Part shown: piece after piece, positions 44,546-54,002 of the stretch
Layout of the letters: each line of letters begins with the position of its first letter
Position numbering within the stretch: position 1 is the first letter of the stretch
From: Planctomycetota bacterium
Lineage (GTDB): Bacteria > Planctomycetota > UBA1135 > GCA-002686595
Assembly (NCBI GenBank): GCA_016220085.1
Contig: JACRIN010000034.1
Span: 41,018-105,017 of the forward strand
DNA length: 64,000 nt
Reading direction: 5' to 3'
The notes under the pieces: model-generated
Seen by the model: only the letters and a program-made list of their open reading frames with translations
Told to the model about the DNA's origin: nothing
The model's database searches: none
Program-made: the position numbers and the translations under genes

Positions 44546-47047
44546 TCAGGGCATCCAGAGCAGCTGCGCGAGTGCGAGCAGTCCGGCGCGATTCTCGTGG
44601 TTCCCCCAGCTCATCGCTTGTTGCGCGATCAGCAGGTTCGGGACCGTGCTCGCACCGCTCATCTCGGCGGCACGCTGCAGGAAGATCGGGTCGTTGGTGA
44701 GCTCGAAGGCGTACGCCAGGCTCGTCCAGGACTGGAACTTGTCCGCGTCCGCCGCCCACGCCGGTGACGAGCCGCAGAACGGCGCGCCCGACAGCGGGGC
44801 GATCGCGATGCTCGAGACCGGGCCGTCGAGGACCGAGCTCCACGCCATCGGCGAGATCTCGGCGTAGAACTGCCTCTTCAGCACGTTCTCCAGCGTGCCG
44901 ACGCGCATCGGATCGACGCCCTTGAACACCGTCTCGATCATCGAGACCAGCGCTTGGTCGAGCATCGCGGTCTCGGTCGCGCGCCGGACGAAGAACTGCC
45001 CGGCGAAGTCCTTGCTGGTCTTCAAGCGCATCAGGAAGCCGTTGCATGACGACTGACCCTGGCGCATCAACTGCGCGACGGAGTCGAACCAATCGCGAGC
45101 GCGGCCACGCCACGCCGGCGACGACGAGATCGAGTACGCGGCGCACATGCCGTCGATCGTCCAGGCCTCGCCGCGCCCGCAGGCGAAGCCGACGCCGGGA
45201 TTGACCTCGACCGAGTGGATATCCGAAGCCATGCCCGAGGGGATCACGCCGCCGTTCGGCGCGCTCGGGTACTCGTGGTACGAGAGCCGCAGGATCTCGG
45301 CCTCCATCAGGATGTCGTCCTTCGCGAGCGCGTCGTTGCCGAGCCACACGAGGACCTTCGGCGAGCGCAGCCAGCGAACGTGGTGTTGCACGTCGATCGG
45401 CTTGTAGGAAAGCAGCTCGGCTTCGTACGCCGGAGCCCGACCTTGGCTCGCCACCGCGTTGACCTGATACAGCGGCGCGACGTTGAACCCGAACGGATCG
45501 GGGCCGGGCAGCAGCGTCAGGTAGAACTGCATGTTGACGTACTCGAACTGCGAGCCCTGCACGAGCCAGTCGTCGAGCGTCGTGGGTTCGCCGTTCTTGT
45601 CGTAGATCACGACCGGTTGGCGGTCCGTGTACATGCGGTGCGAGAGCTGCGAGTGGCGATAGCCGTCGTTCGACGCCGCCCACGCGGTCACGACGCCGTC
45701 GTACAGGTAGATGTCCGAGCCGCCGGTCATGCCGCCGTACTTGGAGCCGAACGGATACGCCCAACCGAGTTGCGTCGAGTAGAAGGGATAGCCGCCCTTG
45801 CTCGTGCCTTTGATCAGCCAGTCGAGTTCTGATTGGTACTCGCTCTTCAGCTTGCCGAGCGCCGCGGTCTTGCCCTTGAAGTCGAAGCGCGGCAGCGCGT
45901 GCCGTTGCGGCCAATAGCGCGCGGTGAAGCGATTCCACCACGACCAGATCGGGCCGCTTCCGTTCGAACCGGGCTGACAGAAGCCGAGCCACTGCTCTGT
46001 CGCGACTTCCGCGGCGCGCGCGGCGACGGCGGTCTTCGCCAGCACGAGGCGGCGGTGGAACTGCGCTTGGACCGGCATGACGTTCAGCTTGTTGCCCGGC
46101 TGCGCCTTGACGATCGGATACACCGTCGTCGCGCCCTGCGTGAAGGGCGTGCCCCAGCCGACGTCCTGCACGTCGGGCACGAGCGTCCAGCCTTGCGGCA
46201 CGACGATCTCGAGCTGGTCGAAGTAGAGCTTCGCTTGCGGGTCGTCGATCGGATCGGCCGCATCGTGTCCGCTGGTCCCGTTGTGGACGCGGAGGTCGAG
46301 GCTGATCAGGTCCTCGCCTGCCCACGTGCTCACGTACGAGTGGACGCCCATCATGCGGCGCAACGGACCGCTCGGCGGGCCGTACGCGGTCGAGGAAATC
46401 GGACGCATCGCCTCGTAGAAGCGCGTCTGCTCGCGGTACTCGCCGGAGCGGAGCAACCGAACGTCGTCGTTGCCGCGCAGCAGGTCGGCGACGTACGTGT
46501 GGCCGAACACGTCGCGGGTGCGAATCACGACCGAGCCGGGCGTCGTGAAGAGCGCCTGTACCGACGCGGTCGGCGAGAACGTCGTCGGCGTGTGCGGCGT
46601 GTCGATGACTTGGTACTTGATGCGCGTGCCGGTTGTCGTGCCGGTCGGACGGTGCACGATCGCCGTGATCTCGACCACGTCGGCGCCGTCGACGGCGTCG
46701 TTCGGGAAGTGGGTCACCGCGTCGACCTGCGCCGGCACGATCGCGCCGTTGGCGTCGCGGACCGAGAAGGGGACTTTGCCGTCCGCGCGAGGGAACGTGC
46801 CCGGCATCACCGGGAGCGTGCCGCGCAGCACGAAGGTCGTCGACGCCGGCGCCGCGAGCTCGAACTCGCCGAGCACTCCGCCGGTCGCACCGCTGGTCCC
46901 GCGAGGCGCTTGGGAAGTCGCGGTGCCCGCGCCGGCGCAGAAGGCCAGCACGAAGAGCAGCGCGCGAATGGAACGGACAAGGAGCAGTCGCCGCCCGACG
47001 GCTGGACGCCGGGCCGGCGAGGCGCCGTGGAACACGGGCCTCTTCAT
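44546..47047 (-). CDS. Exported ~830-residue protein of unknown function, paralogue 1
   Basis: 833 residues with a long N-terminal signal region (basic, then LLFVLAFCAGAGTATSQA). It shares its whole length with the next gene: an N-terminal beta-rich part (FVLRGTLPVMPGTFPRADG, TTTGTRIKYQVIDTPH), a middle with WAYPFGSKYGGMTGG and RMYTDRQPVVIYDKNGEP, then WLGNDALAKDD and GRGEAWTIDGMCAAYSI, and a helical C-terminus ending ENRAGLLALAQLLWMP. The layout recalls polysaccharide lyases with a beta domain plus an alpha/alpha toroid, but no catalytic motif is certain. Start at ATG 47047 preceded by AGAGGGG. Not recognised. Confidence 0.6.
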   Translation of the reverse strand: MKRPVFHGASPARRPAVGRRLLLVRSIRALLFVLAFCAGAGTATSQAPRGTSGATGGVLGEFELAAPASTTFVLRGTLPVMPGTFPRADGKVPFSVRDANGAIVPAQVDAVTHFPNDAVDGADVVEITAIVHRPTGTTTGTRIKYQVIDTPHTPTTFSPTASVQALFTTPGSVVIRTRDVFGHTYVADLLRGNDDVRLLRSGEYREQTRFYEAMRPISSTAYGPPSGPLRRMMGVHSYVSTWAGEDLISLDLRVHNGTSGHDAADPIDDPQAKLYFDQLEIVVPQGWTLVPDVQDVGWGTPFTQGATTVYPIVKAQPGNKLNVMPVQAQFHRRLVLAKTAVAARAAEVATEQWLGFCQPGSNGSGPIWSWWNRFTARYWPQRHALPRFDFKGKTAALGKLKSEYQSELDWLIKGTSKGGYPFYSTQLGWAYPFGSKYGGMTGGSDIYLYDGVVTAWAASNDGYRHSQLSHRMYTDRQPVVIYDKNGEPTTLDDWLVQGSQFEYVNMQFYLTLLPGPDPFGFNVAPLYQVNAVASQGRAPAYEAELLSYKPIDVQHHVRWLRSPKVLVWLGNDALAKDDILMEAEILRLSYHEYPSAPNGGVIPSGMASDIHSVEVNPGVGFACGRGEAWTIDGMCAAYSISSSPAWRGRARDWFDSVAQLMRQGQSSCNGFLMRLKTSKDFAGQFFVRRATETAMLDQALVSMIETVFKGVDPMRVGTLENVLKRQFYAEISPMAWSSVLDGPVSSIAIAPLSGAPFCGSSPAWAADADKFQSWTSLAYAFELTNDPIFLQRAAEMSGASTVPNLLIAQQAMSWGNHENRAGLLALAQLLWMP

Positions 47048-47521
47048 GTTGATTCCCCTCTTCTTCTGGTTGGTTTCCGGACCCGAGCCGCGAGCTTCCC
47101 GATCGCTGCTCGGCTGCGTCCCCGCCTGGAACGACGACCGACCGGGTCGCGTGCGGGCTTCCTCGGTCGGTCGCGCTCCTCGTGCTCTCGGCGTGGATCC
47201 GATGCTGATCCGCGGCCGAGGGGCGGGCGCGAGCCGCGGCTGGGCAATGGCCGTGCCAGTAGGCGCCCGCCGAGACCAATGCTGCGGGACTGTCATCGGG
47301 GCGATGAGGCTTCCCGTCCTGCTCACTCGTCGGAGCTTCCGCGTCGCGACGAATCCGCGGCCGCGAGCCCTTGCACGCGGGCGTCGCGCGCCGGAACACG
47401 AGGAGACGAGCGCTCTTGCACACACGAAACGTGCGCTCGCGCCCGTCCGCGTTGCACGAAAAGGCCGCGGGCGCGTCGAGCTTCTCGCTCGACGCGCCCG
47501 CGGTTTGGACTCACGGTCCGT
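47048..47521 (-). other. 474-base gap between the two large paralogues
   Basis: No gene supported. It holds the terminator of the upstream paralogue (47459-47503) and presumably the promoter and leader of the downstream one, but no clear -35/-10 pair is seen. The open frame upstream of 47047 is low-complexity Arg/Ala/Pro-rich and not protein-like. Confidence 0.5.
47459..47503 (-). terminator. Strong rho-independent terminator of paralogue 2
   Basis: A perfect 17-bp stem (47465-47481 with 47487-47503) around a TTCTC loop is followed on the minus strand by CC and four T's (47462-47459). Confidence 0.85.
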
Positions 47522-50059
47522 TCAGGGGATGCCCATTTGAACCAGCGCGAGCAGCGCCGCGCGATTCTCGAGCGTCGTGTACCCCTGACCTTCGAGGATC
47601 GCGAGCAGATTGCCGCCCGCCATCGTCTCGGCGAGGTCGAGGAACTGCGGATCGCCGGTCAACTCGTACCCGTAGGCGAAGGACGACCACGTGTAGTACT
47701 TGTCGGGCTTGCCGGACGTGCCGTTCACCGGCAGCGAGCCGCAGAACGGCGTGCCGCCGGAGAGCGGCGCGACCGCGGTGACGGTCCACGGACCCTTGGT
47801 GGTGTCGCTCCAGCCCATCGGTCCGATCATCGCGTAGAGCGACGCCTTCAGTGAGGTCTCGACCTCTTGGTGGCGCGCGAGGTCGACGTCGCGCAGCGCG
47901 ACCTCGATCGCTCCGACCAACGCGTTCTCGCAGATCGATTGCTCGAACGATTGGCGCGCGCGGTACAGACCGCCGACCCACTTGTCGTTGAACATGTTCT
48001 GCCAGAAGCCGTTGCAGCTGCCTTGGCCGGCGAGCACGAGGTCGGCGATCTTCTGGTACCAGGGCAGGATCTCGTTGCGCCACTTGGTGTCGCCGATCGA
48101 GTACGCGACGTTCATCGCGTCGATGCCCCAACCTTCGCCGCGGCCGAAGCCGAAGCCGTCACCCGGCTTCTTCGCGACCGATTGGATGTCGCCGAGCAGG
48201 CCGGAGCCCTGCGCGTTGCCCTTCGCGTCGTTGTTGTACTCGCAGTAGGAGAGGTGGAAGAGCTCCGCTTCCATGCGCGCGTCGTCCTTCGCGATCCCGT
48301 CGTTGCCGAGCCAGATCAGGACCTTCTCGGATCGCGTGCGACGCACGTAGTGCTGGAAGTCGATCGCGCCGTAGCCGCGCATGCTCGCCTCGTACGGCGG
48401 CAGGAGCGCCGCGGTCTTGACGTGGTTGACCTGGTACGTCGGCTGCGTCTTGAAGCCGAACGGGTCGTTGCCCGACTGCAGCTTCAGGAAGAAGTACATC
48501 GGGATGTAGTCGCCGAGCGAGCCGTGGATCACCCAGTCGGCGACGCGCGTCGGCTCGCCGTCCTTGTTGAACAGCGTGGTCGGCTGACGATCGCTGTACA
48601 TCCGGTGCATCGCCTCGTAGTTGCGCCAACCCTCATTGGACGCAGCCGCCGCGGTGGTGAGCCCGTCGTACATGAAGATCTCTTGGCCGCCGGTCATGCC
48701 GCCGTACTTCGAGCCCCACGGGTACGCCCAGCCCATCGCGCCGCCGGTCGGGTACGGGAACGCATCCGGCTGCCCGGTCTTGATCCGCGATTCGGTCTTC
48801 GCGATCTCCGCGCCGAGCTTCTGACGCATCGTCTGCAAGCCCAAGTGATCGAGCTCGGGCAAGCGGTGCTTCTGCGGGAAGTAGCGTGCGGTCGCCGGAT
48901 TCCACCAAGAGAAGAGCTCTTGGCCGCTCGGCGCGGTGCCCGCCTTGCAGAAGCCCAGGTTCTCCGCGCGAGCGTAGGACTTGGCTTCGGCTTCCTTGCC
49001 GATCGGCACGACCGTGATGCGGCGGTTGAACTGGCCCTGCGAGACCATCAGGTGCAGCTTGCCGTCGGTGCGCGCCGTGACCAGCGGGAACGCGGTCCAC
49101 TTGCCCGCGTCGTAGGACGGACCTTGCGCGGAGTCGGGCAGCGAGCTCTCGATCGTCCAACCCTTCTTCACCCAAAGCTCGAGCGACCGGAAGTAGACGT
49201 CGTTGATCGGATCGTCGTTCTTGGTCGCCGCGTCGCGTCCGCTGAAGCCGTTGGACACGCGGAGGTCGAGCGAGATCACGTCGGACTTCGCCCAGTTGCC
49301 GAGGTACGCGTGCACGCCGAAGAGGTGCGACAGCGGGCCGTTCGGAGGACCGACGGGCACCGTGCTGGTCGGCAGCATCACACCGTACGTGCGCACTTGC
49401 GAAGCCGCGTCGCCGAGGCGCAGTTGCTTCACCGTGCCGTTCGAGTACGCGAGGCGCGTGTCCTTGACGAGGTCGAGCGTGTACTGGTGTCCGAAGCAGT
49501 CCTTCGCGACGAGCAGCAGCGAGCCCGGCTTGCTCATCATCCCGAGCACGGGCTTGGTGACGTGGAACTTCTTGATCGCGTGCGGGCTGTCGACGATCGA
49601 GTAGGTGATTCGCGTGCCTGCGGTCGTGCCCGGCGGCGTGTTGACGCGGCCGATCACCTCGACGACGTCCGCGCCGTCGGTGTCCCTCGGATAGCGGCTG
49701 ACGATCTCGCACTGCGTCGGCACGACGTTGCCGTCGAAGTCGAGGATCGAGAACGGCGACAATCCGTCCGACCGCGGGAACGTGCCTTTCGGCACCGGTA
49801 CCGTGCCGCGCAAGACGAAGCCGCCCGAGATGCTCGGAGCACCGAGCTCGAGCTCCGCCACGACTTGGCCGCTGCCGCCGACGGTCGCGGCGAGCTCAGC
49901 GCCCTCCGCGCTCGAACCGACGCCGCCGCCGCCGCACGCGGTCAAGAAGAAGCCCAGCGCGACCGCCGTCCAGCCCGCTCGCCGTGTGCTCCTCGTCCAC
50001 CGCCGTTTGCCGCCCCCAAGCCCCGAGGACGTGGGTACGTCCCATTGTTCTGTGTTCAT
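47522..50059 (-). CDS. Exported ~845-residue lipoprotein of unknown function, paralogue 2
   Basis: 845 residues. A twin-basic N-terminus leads to the lipobox FFLTAC, followed by a glycine-rich tail, so this copy is membrane-anchored while its neighbour appears secreted. The domain order matches paralogue 1: FVLRGTVPVPKGTFPRSDG, GTTAGTRITYSIVDSPH, WAYPWGSKYGGMTGGQEIFMYDG, RMYSDRQPTTLFNKDGEP, WLGNDGIAKDDARMEAELFH, GFGFGRGEGWGIDAMNVAYSI, GQGSCNGFW, and ENRAALLALVQMGIP at the end. The conserved aromatic and acidic residues suggest an enzyme of carbohydrate metabolism; this is inference. It begins 234 bases from a divergent glycan gene cluster. Confidence 0.6.
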   Translation of the reverse strand: MNTEQWDVPTSSGLGGGKRRWTRSTRRAGWTAVALGFFLTACGGGGVGSSAEGAELAATVGGSGQVVAELELGAPSISGGFVLRGTVPVPKGTFPRSDGLSPFSILDFDGNVVPTQCEIVSRYPRDTDGADVVEVIGRVNTPPGTTAGTRITYSIVDSPHAIKKFHVTKPVLGMMSKPGSLLLVAKDCFGHQYTLDLVKDTRLAYSNGTVKQLRLGDAASQVRTYGVMLPTSTVPVGPPNGPLSHLFGVHAYLGNWAKSDVISLDLRVSNGFSGRDAATKNDDPINDVYFRSLELWVKKGWTIESSLPDSAQGPSYDAGKWTAFPLVTARTDGKLHLMVSQGQFNRRITVVPIGKEAEAKSYARAENLGFCKAGTAPSGQELFSWWNPATARYFPQKHRLPELDHLGLQTMRQKLGAEIAKTESRIKTGQPDAFPYPTGGAMGWAYPWGSKYGGMTGGQEIFMYDGLTTAAAASNEGWRNYEAMHRMYSDRQPTTLFNKDGEPTRVADWVIHGSLGDYIPMYFFLKLQSGNDPFGFKTQPTYQVNHVKTAALLPPYEASMRGYGAIDFQHYVRRTRSEKVLIWLGNDGIAKDDARMEAELFHLSYCEYNNDAKGNAQGSGLLGDIQSVAKKPGDGFGFGRGEGWGIDAMNVAYSIGDTKWRNEILPWYQKIADLVLAGQGSCNGFWQNMFNDKWVGGLYRARQSFEQSICENALVGAIEVALRDVDLARHQEVETSLKASLYAMIGPMGWSDTTKGPWTVTAVAPLSGGTPFCGSLPVNGTSGKPDKYYTWSSFAYGYELTGDPQFLDLAETMAGGNLLAILEGQGYTTLENRAALLALVQMGIP

Positions 50060-50293
50060 GATCCCTGCTTCTCCTCTGCTGGACCGCCTTCCCCGGCGGT
50101 CGACCACACGCTTCCGGGGCGCACTTTCGGACGCGTTGGTCACGGCTCTGTAGGAAAAGCGATTTCGTTCGTTCGCCCTGTTTCGGGCTGCTTTTGGCGG
50201 ATCCGAGGCGTACGGGGACGCGCGGACGGCCCCGTGCGCCGCGACGCCGCTCTCGACCCAGCGCTCGCGGAGCCGATGATCTCCGAGCCCCCG

Positions 50294-51481
50294 ATGAGAG
50301 TGCTCTTCCTCGCGCACAAGCCGCCCTTCCCCCTCCAGGACGGCTACAACCTGCACAACTACCACCACGTGCGCGAGCTCGCGGGCAGACACGAGTTCCA
50401 TTTGGTGGCGATCGGCGCGGAGCCCGCGCCGCGCGAACTCGCGGCGCTCTTCGAGTCGATCCACGTGGTGCCCGCGGCCGAGCCGCGGCGCGCCAACCCG
50501 GTCGCGCGGGCGTTGCGCTCGTTCTCGGCGCACGAGGTCTTCGAGTTCGATCCGCGCGTGCTCGCGCGCATCGAGTCGCTGCGTCCCTCGGAGTTCGACG
50601 TCGTCTGGACCGGCGGGATCAAGATGCTCGTCTACTCGCATCGACTTCACGGCACGCCCGTGCTCGGCGACGTCGCCGACGACGAGACCGGGCCCGCGCG
50701 CACGCGACTCGCGAACAGCCGAGGCCCCGTCGAGTTCCTGAGGAACCTGCGCGACCTCTCGAAGATCACGCGCTACCAGCGGCTCTTCTTCCGGCACCTC
50801 GACGTGTGCACGGTCGTCGCCGAGGGCGACCGCGACGCGATCGCGAGCTTGAATCCGAACCTCGACGTGCGCGTCGTCGCGAACGGAGTCGACCACGAGT
50901 TCTTCGCGCCGCGCGCGGAGCCCGAGGAAGATCGCACGGTCGTGTTCGAGGGCAACATGGGCTTCGAGCCGAACGTCGAGGGCGTGCTCTACTTCGCGCG
51001 CGAAGTGCTGCCGCTCGTGCTGCGCGCCGAGCCGCGCGCGAAGCTCTACGTCGTCGGCAAGGACCCCTCGCCCGCGGTGCGCGCGCTGCAAGGGCCGTCG
51101 GTGCACGTCACGGGCGTCGTCGACGACGTGCGGCCGTATCTCGCGCGCGGCTCGATCTTCGTGTGCCCCTTGGTCAGCGGCACCGGCATCAAGAACAAGA
51201 TCCTGCAGGCGTGGTCGATGGCGAGGTGCGTCGTCGCGACCTCGAAGAGCTGCGGCGGGCTCGTGCTCGAGCCCGGGAAAAATCTGATCGTCGCGGACGG
51301 CGCGGAGGAGCTCGCGCGCACGATCGTCGAGCTCTTCGGTGATCCCGTGCGGCGGCGCGCGCTCGGCGCGCGGGCGCGCGAGACCGTGCTCGAGCACTAC
51401 ACCTGGGCCCGCAAGAGCGCCCAGATGGAAGCCGCGCTCGTCGCCGCCGCCGGCGCGCGTCGGAATCGGCCCGGAGCGTGA
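50294..51481 (+). CDS. Family 4 glycosyltransferase
   Basis: 395 residues from ATG 50294 (another ATG at 50276 would add 6). It opens MRVLFLAHKPPFPLQDGYNLHNYH, as in GT-B enzymes, and the C-terminal donor domain has VVFEGNMGFEPNVEGVLYF, GVVDDVRPYLARGSIFVCPL and SGTGIKNKILQAWSM, the GT4 sugar-nucleotide site. It should transfer a sugar in a cytoplasmic glycan assembly path. Its stop overlaps the flippase GTG start (GTGA), followed by a sulfotransferase: one operon for a surface polymer. Confidence 0.85.
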   Translation: MRVLFLAHKPPFPLQDGYNLHNYHHVRELAGRHEFHLVAIGAEPAPRELAALFESIHVVPAAEPRRANPVARALRSFSAHEVFEFDPRVLARIESLRPSEFDVVWTGGIKMLVYSHRLHGTPVLGDVADDETGPARTRLANSRGPVEFLRNLRDLSKITRYQRLFFRHLDVCTVVAEGDRDAIASLNPNLDVRVVANGVDHEFFAPRAEPEEDRTVVFEGNMGFEPNVEGVLYFAREVLPLVLRAEPRAKLYVVGKDPSPAVRALQGPSVHVTGVVDDVRPYLARGSIFVCPLVSGTGIKNKILQAWSMARCVVATSKSCGGLVLEPGKNLIVADGAEELARTIVELFGDPVRRRALGARARETVLEHYTWARKSAQMEAALVAAAGARRNRPGA

Positions 51482-53034
51482 GCGCGGCGCCGAAAGAGGG
51501 CTCCGCGCTCGGCGGGCTGGTCAAGCACTCGCTGATCTACAGCCTGGTGCCGATCGTGCAGCGCGCGCTGACGATCCTGCTCGTCCCGCTGTTCACGAAA
51601 CAGCTCAATCCGGCGCAGTGGGGCGCGTCCGAATTGCTCGATCTCGTCATCGTAGCCGCCACGCAAGCGGCGGGGATGAACCTGCTCGCGGGGATGACGC
51701 GCTTCTACTTCGACTACCAGAAAGAGGAGGATCGCCGCAGTGTGATCAGCAGCGCGATCGTCGCGCTCGCGGCGTTCTCCTGGCTGGTCGCCGGCGTCGG
51801 CATCTACTTCCGCGCCGAGATCGCGGACTGGCTGTTCGGCACCGGCGACGTGCTGCTCTCCGGAGACAACCTGCCTCGCTGCATCGCCGTCGCGCTCGCG
51901 ACGATCCCGCTCGCGATGTCGAGCGAGGCGGGCTTCCGCTACCTGCAGACGGAGAAGCGCTCGCAGCTCTACACGACGTTGCGCACGCTCAAGTCGCTGG
52001 TCGAGCTCGTGCTGAAGATCGTGATGGTCGCCGTGCTCGACTGGGGCGTCGTCGGCATGGTCGCGGGCGTGCTCGTCGGCGAGCTCATCACCGCCGGGCT
52101 GCTGACCGGCGGCATCCTCGCGCGCATCGGGCCGCGCGTGTCGTGGGAGAAGCTGAGGCCGATGCTCGCCTACGCGTTGCCGTTGATCCCGGTCGGGCTG
52201 TTGCAGATGGGCCTGCACCAGGTCGACCGCGTGATGCTGCGCGCGCTCGCGCCGGCGGAGATCGCGATGACCTGGGTCGGCATCTTCGGGCTCGGCTACA
52301 AGGTCGGGTTCATGGTGCAGCAGATGGGCATGGGCTCGTTCATGCAGGCGTGGCAACCGTCGCTCTTCGCCGTCGCGGACCACGAGGAGCGTCGCCGGCT
52401 GCAAGTGCGCGTCGACGGCTACGCGCTGCTGTTCGTCGGAGCTTCGAGCCTGGTGCCGATCCTCTACGCTCGCGAGGTGACGCGTTTCCTGTCCGGACAA
52501 GACGCCTACTTCGAGGCGTACCGCGTTCTGCCGTGGATCGCGGCGGCGTACGTTTTCTACGGGCTCTACGCGCTGTCGCAGGTGACGCTGCTCGCGGAGA
52601 AGCGCACGTGGCCGCTGTTCTGGCTCAACTCGGTCGCGCTGGCACTCAACGTCGGGCTCGACTGGCTCTGGATCCCGCGGTGGGGGTACGTCGGACCCGC
52701 GGCGGCCAAGGTCGCGACCTTCGCGGTGCTCGCGTTCCTCTGCCTCGGGGTCGCGAACGCCGGCCGCGGCGTGCGCACCGATTGGCGGCGGACGTTCCAG
52801 GTGCTCGGCGTCGTCGTTATCGCGACCGCGGCCGCGGTGCTCTACGAGGAGCGCGTCACCGGCGCCGAGTTCGGGTGGGGCGTGCCCCAGCTCTTGAAGG
52901 CCGGCGTGCTGTCGGCGATGCTCGCGTACTTGTGGTTCGCCGTCCTGACGCGCGAAGAGCGCGTCGGCGTGGGTGAGCGCCTGGTGCGTCTACCCTTGAT
53001 CGGCGGGCTCTTCGCGCGTTCCAAGCCTCGGTAG
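51478..53034 (+). CDS. Polysaccharide (lipid-linked oligosaccharide) flippase, Wzx-like
   Basis: 518 residues from the overlapping GTG, with about 13-14 membrane helices. The N-terminus LVKHSLIYSLVPIVQRALTILLVPLFTK resembles MOP-superfamily Wzx exporters; MTRFYFDYQ and LLQMGLHQVDRVML are conserved in this group. It should move a lipid-linked sugar unit across the inner membrane. The GTGA overlap ties it to the GT4 gene; the sulfotransferase begins 68 bases later. Confidence 0.85.
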   Translation: MSAAPKEGSALGGLVKHSLIYSLVPIVQRALTILLVPLFTKQLNPAQWGASELLDLVIVAATQAAGMNLLAGMTRFYFDYQKEEDRRSVISSAIVALAAFSWLVAGVGIYFRAEIADWLFGTGDVLLSGDNLPRCIAVALATIPLAMSSEAGFRYLQTEKRSQLYTTLRTLKSLVELVLKIVMVAVLDWGVVGMVAGVLVGELITAGLLTGGILARIGPRVSWEKLRPMLAYALPLIPVGLLQMGLHQVDRVMLRALAPAEIAMTWVGIFGLGYKVGFMVQQMGMGSFMQAWQPSLFAVADHEERRRLQVRVDGYALLFVGASSLVPILYAREVTRFLSGQDAYFEAYRVLPWIAAAYVFYGLYALSQVTLLAEKRTWPLFWLNSVALALNVGLDWLWIPRWGYVGPAAAKVATFAVLAFLCLGVANAGRGVRTDWRRTFQVLGVVVIATAAAVLYEERVTGAEFGWGVPQLLKAGVLSAMLAYLWFAVLTREERVGVGERLVRLPLIGGLFARSKPR

Positions 53035-53102
53035 CTCAAGCGGCGAGCGCGCGCCGTCCGACACGTCTGCGCCCCCGAGCCTCGAAAAGTCCCGCGCGTC
53101 CC

Positions 53103-53987
53103 ATGACCCGTCCGCTGTACGCCTACTTCGGCCACCACAAGTGCGCCTCGACCTGGATCCACTCGATCCTGGAGACGATCTGCGCCGACGGCGGCCTCTC
53201 GATCGCGTATCTGTACGCGCCGCGCAACTTCGGCGACGACCTCGCCCGTCACGTCGCAGAGAAGCAGATCGACTTCATCTCGTACGTCAACGCCGACGCG
53301 CGGTTCGTGAAGTGCTTGCCGGCGTACCGCGGCTTCCACGTCGTCCGCGATCCGCGCGACATCGTGGTGTCGGGCTACTTTTCGCACAAGAACAGCCACC
53401 CGACCGACGACTTCCCCGAGTTGCCGGCGCACCGCGACAAGCTCAAGAGCTGCTCGAAGGAAGAGGGGCTGCACGCCGAGATCGAGTTCTCGTTCACGCG
53501 GCAGGTCCTCGGCGAGATGGCAGCGTGGGACTATCGCCAGGCGCACGTGCTCGAGCTCCGGCAAGAGGAGCTCACGCCGGACCCGTATCGCGGCTTCCTG
53601 CGCATCCTCGCGCACCTCGACCTGCTCGACGAGTCGCACATCGGCATGCGCCAGCGGCCTTGGCTCTACCTGCGACTCGCGTTGAACGTGCTGCACTGGC
53701 ACCACGACAAGCTCGTGCCGATGCGCTCGCGGATCGTGCCGTTCCCGGCGGAGCGCTTGCTCGGCATCGTGCACGACCATCGCTTCTCGAACTTCGCCGG
53801 CGGTCGCAAGGAAGGCCAGGCCGACGAGAAGAGCCACTATCGCAAGGGCGTCGCCGGCGATTGGAAGAACCACTTCGGGCCCGAGCACGTCGCGCACTTC
53901 AAGCAGGTCTACCCGGACCTCGCGGAGCGCCTCGGCTACGAAACGAGCGCCGACTGGGGCGTCGTTTCGCCCGTCGGCGCTCGCTGA
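53103..53987 (+). CDS. PAPS-dependent sulfotransferase
   Basis: 294 residues. The 5'-phosphosulfate loop is FGHHKCASTWI, the 3'-phosphate site is HVVRDPRDIVVSGYF, and the C-terminal GRKEG plus HYRKGVAGDWKNHF is the cofactor-binding RKG-x2-GDWK motif of cytosolic-type sulfotransferases. It should transfer sulfate from PAPS to a hydroxyl or amine of a small molecule or glycan. The position after a flippase suggests sulfation of the polymer unit, by inference. It converges with the next gene, whose stop is 15 bases away. Confidence 0.88.
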   Translation: MTRPLYAYFGHHKCASTWIHSILETICADGGLSIAYLYAPRNFGDDLARHVAEKQIDFISYVNADARFVKCLPAYRGFHVVRDPRDIVVSGYFSHKNSHPTDDFPELPAHRDKLKSCSKEEGLHAEIEFSFTRQVLGEMAAWDYRQAHVLELRQEELTPDPYRGFLRILAHLDLLDESHIGMRQRPWLYLRLALNVLHWHHDKLVPMRSRIVPFPAERLLGIVHDHRFSNFAGGRKEGQADEKSHYRKGVAGDWKNHFGPEHVAHFKQVYPDLAERLGYETSADWGVVSPVGAR

Positions 53988-54002
53988 ACGCTGCGTCGGC
54001 CG

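Noticed and set aside
43020..47423. ~1470-codon minus-strand frame
   Set aside because: It covers the beta-helix gene and paralogue 1 in a non-matching frame and crosses a hairpin terminator; no domain is recognisable.
47048..47425. Extension of paralogue 1 by 126 codons upstream of ATG 47047
   Set aside because: The extension is Arg/Pro-rich with no protein character, while ATG 47047 starts a signal peptide and has a ribosome-binding site.
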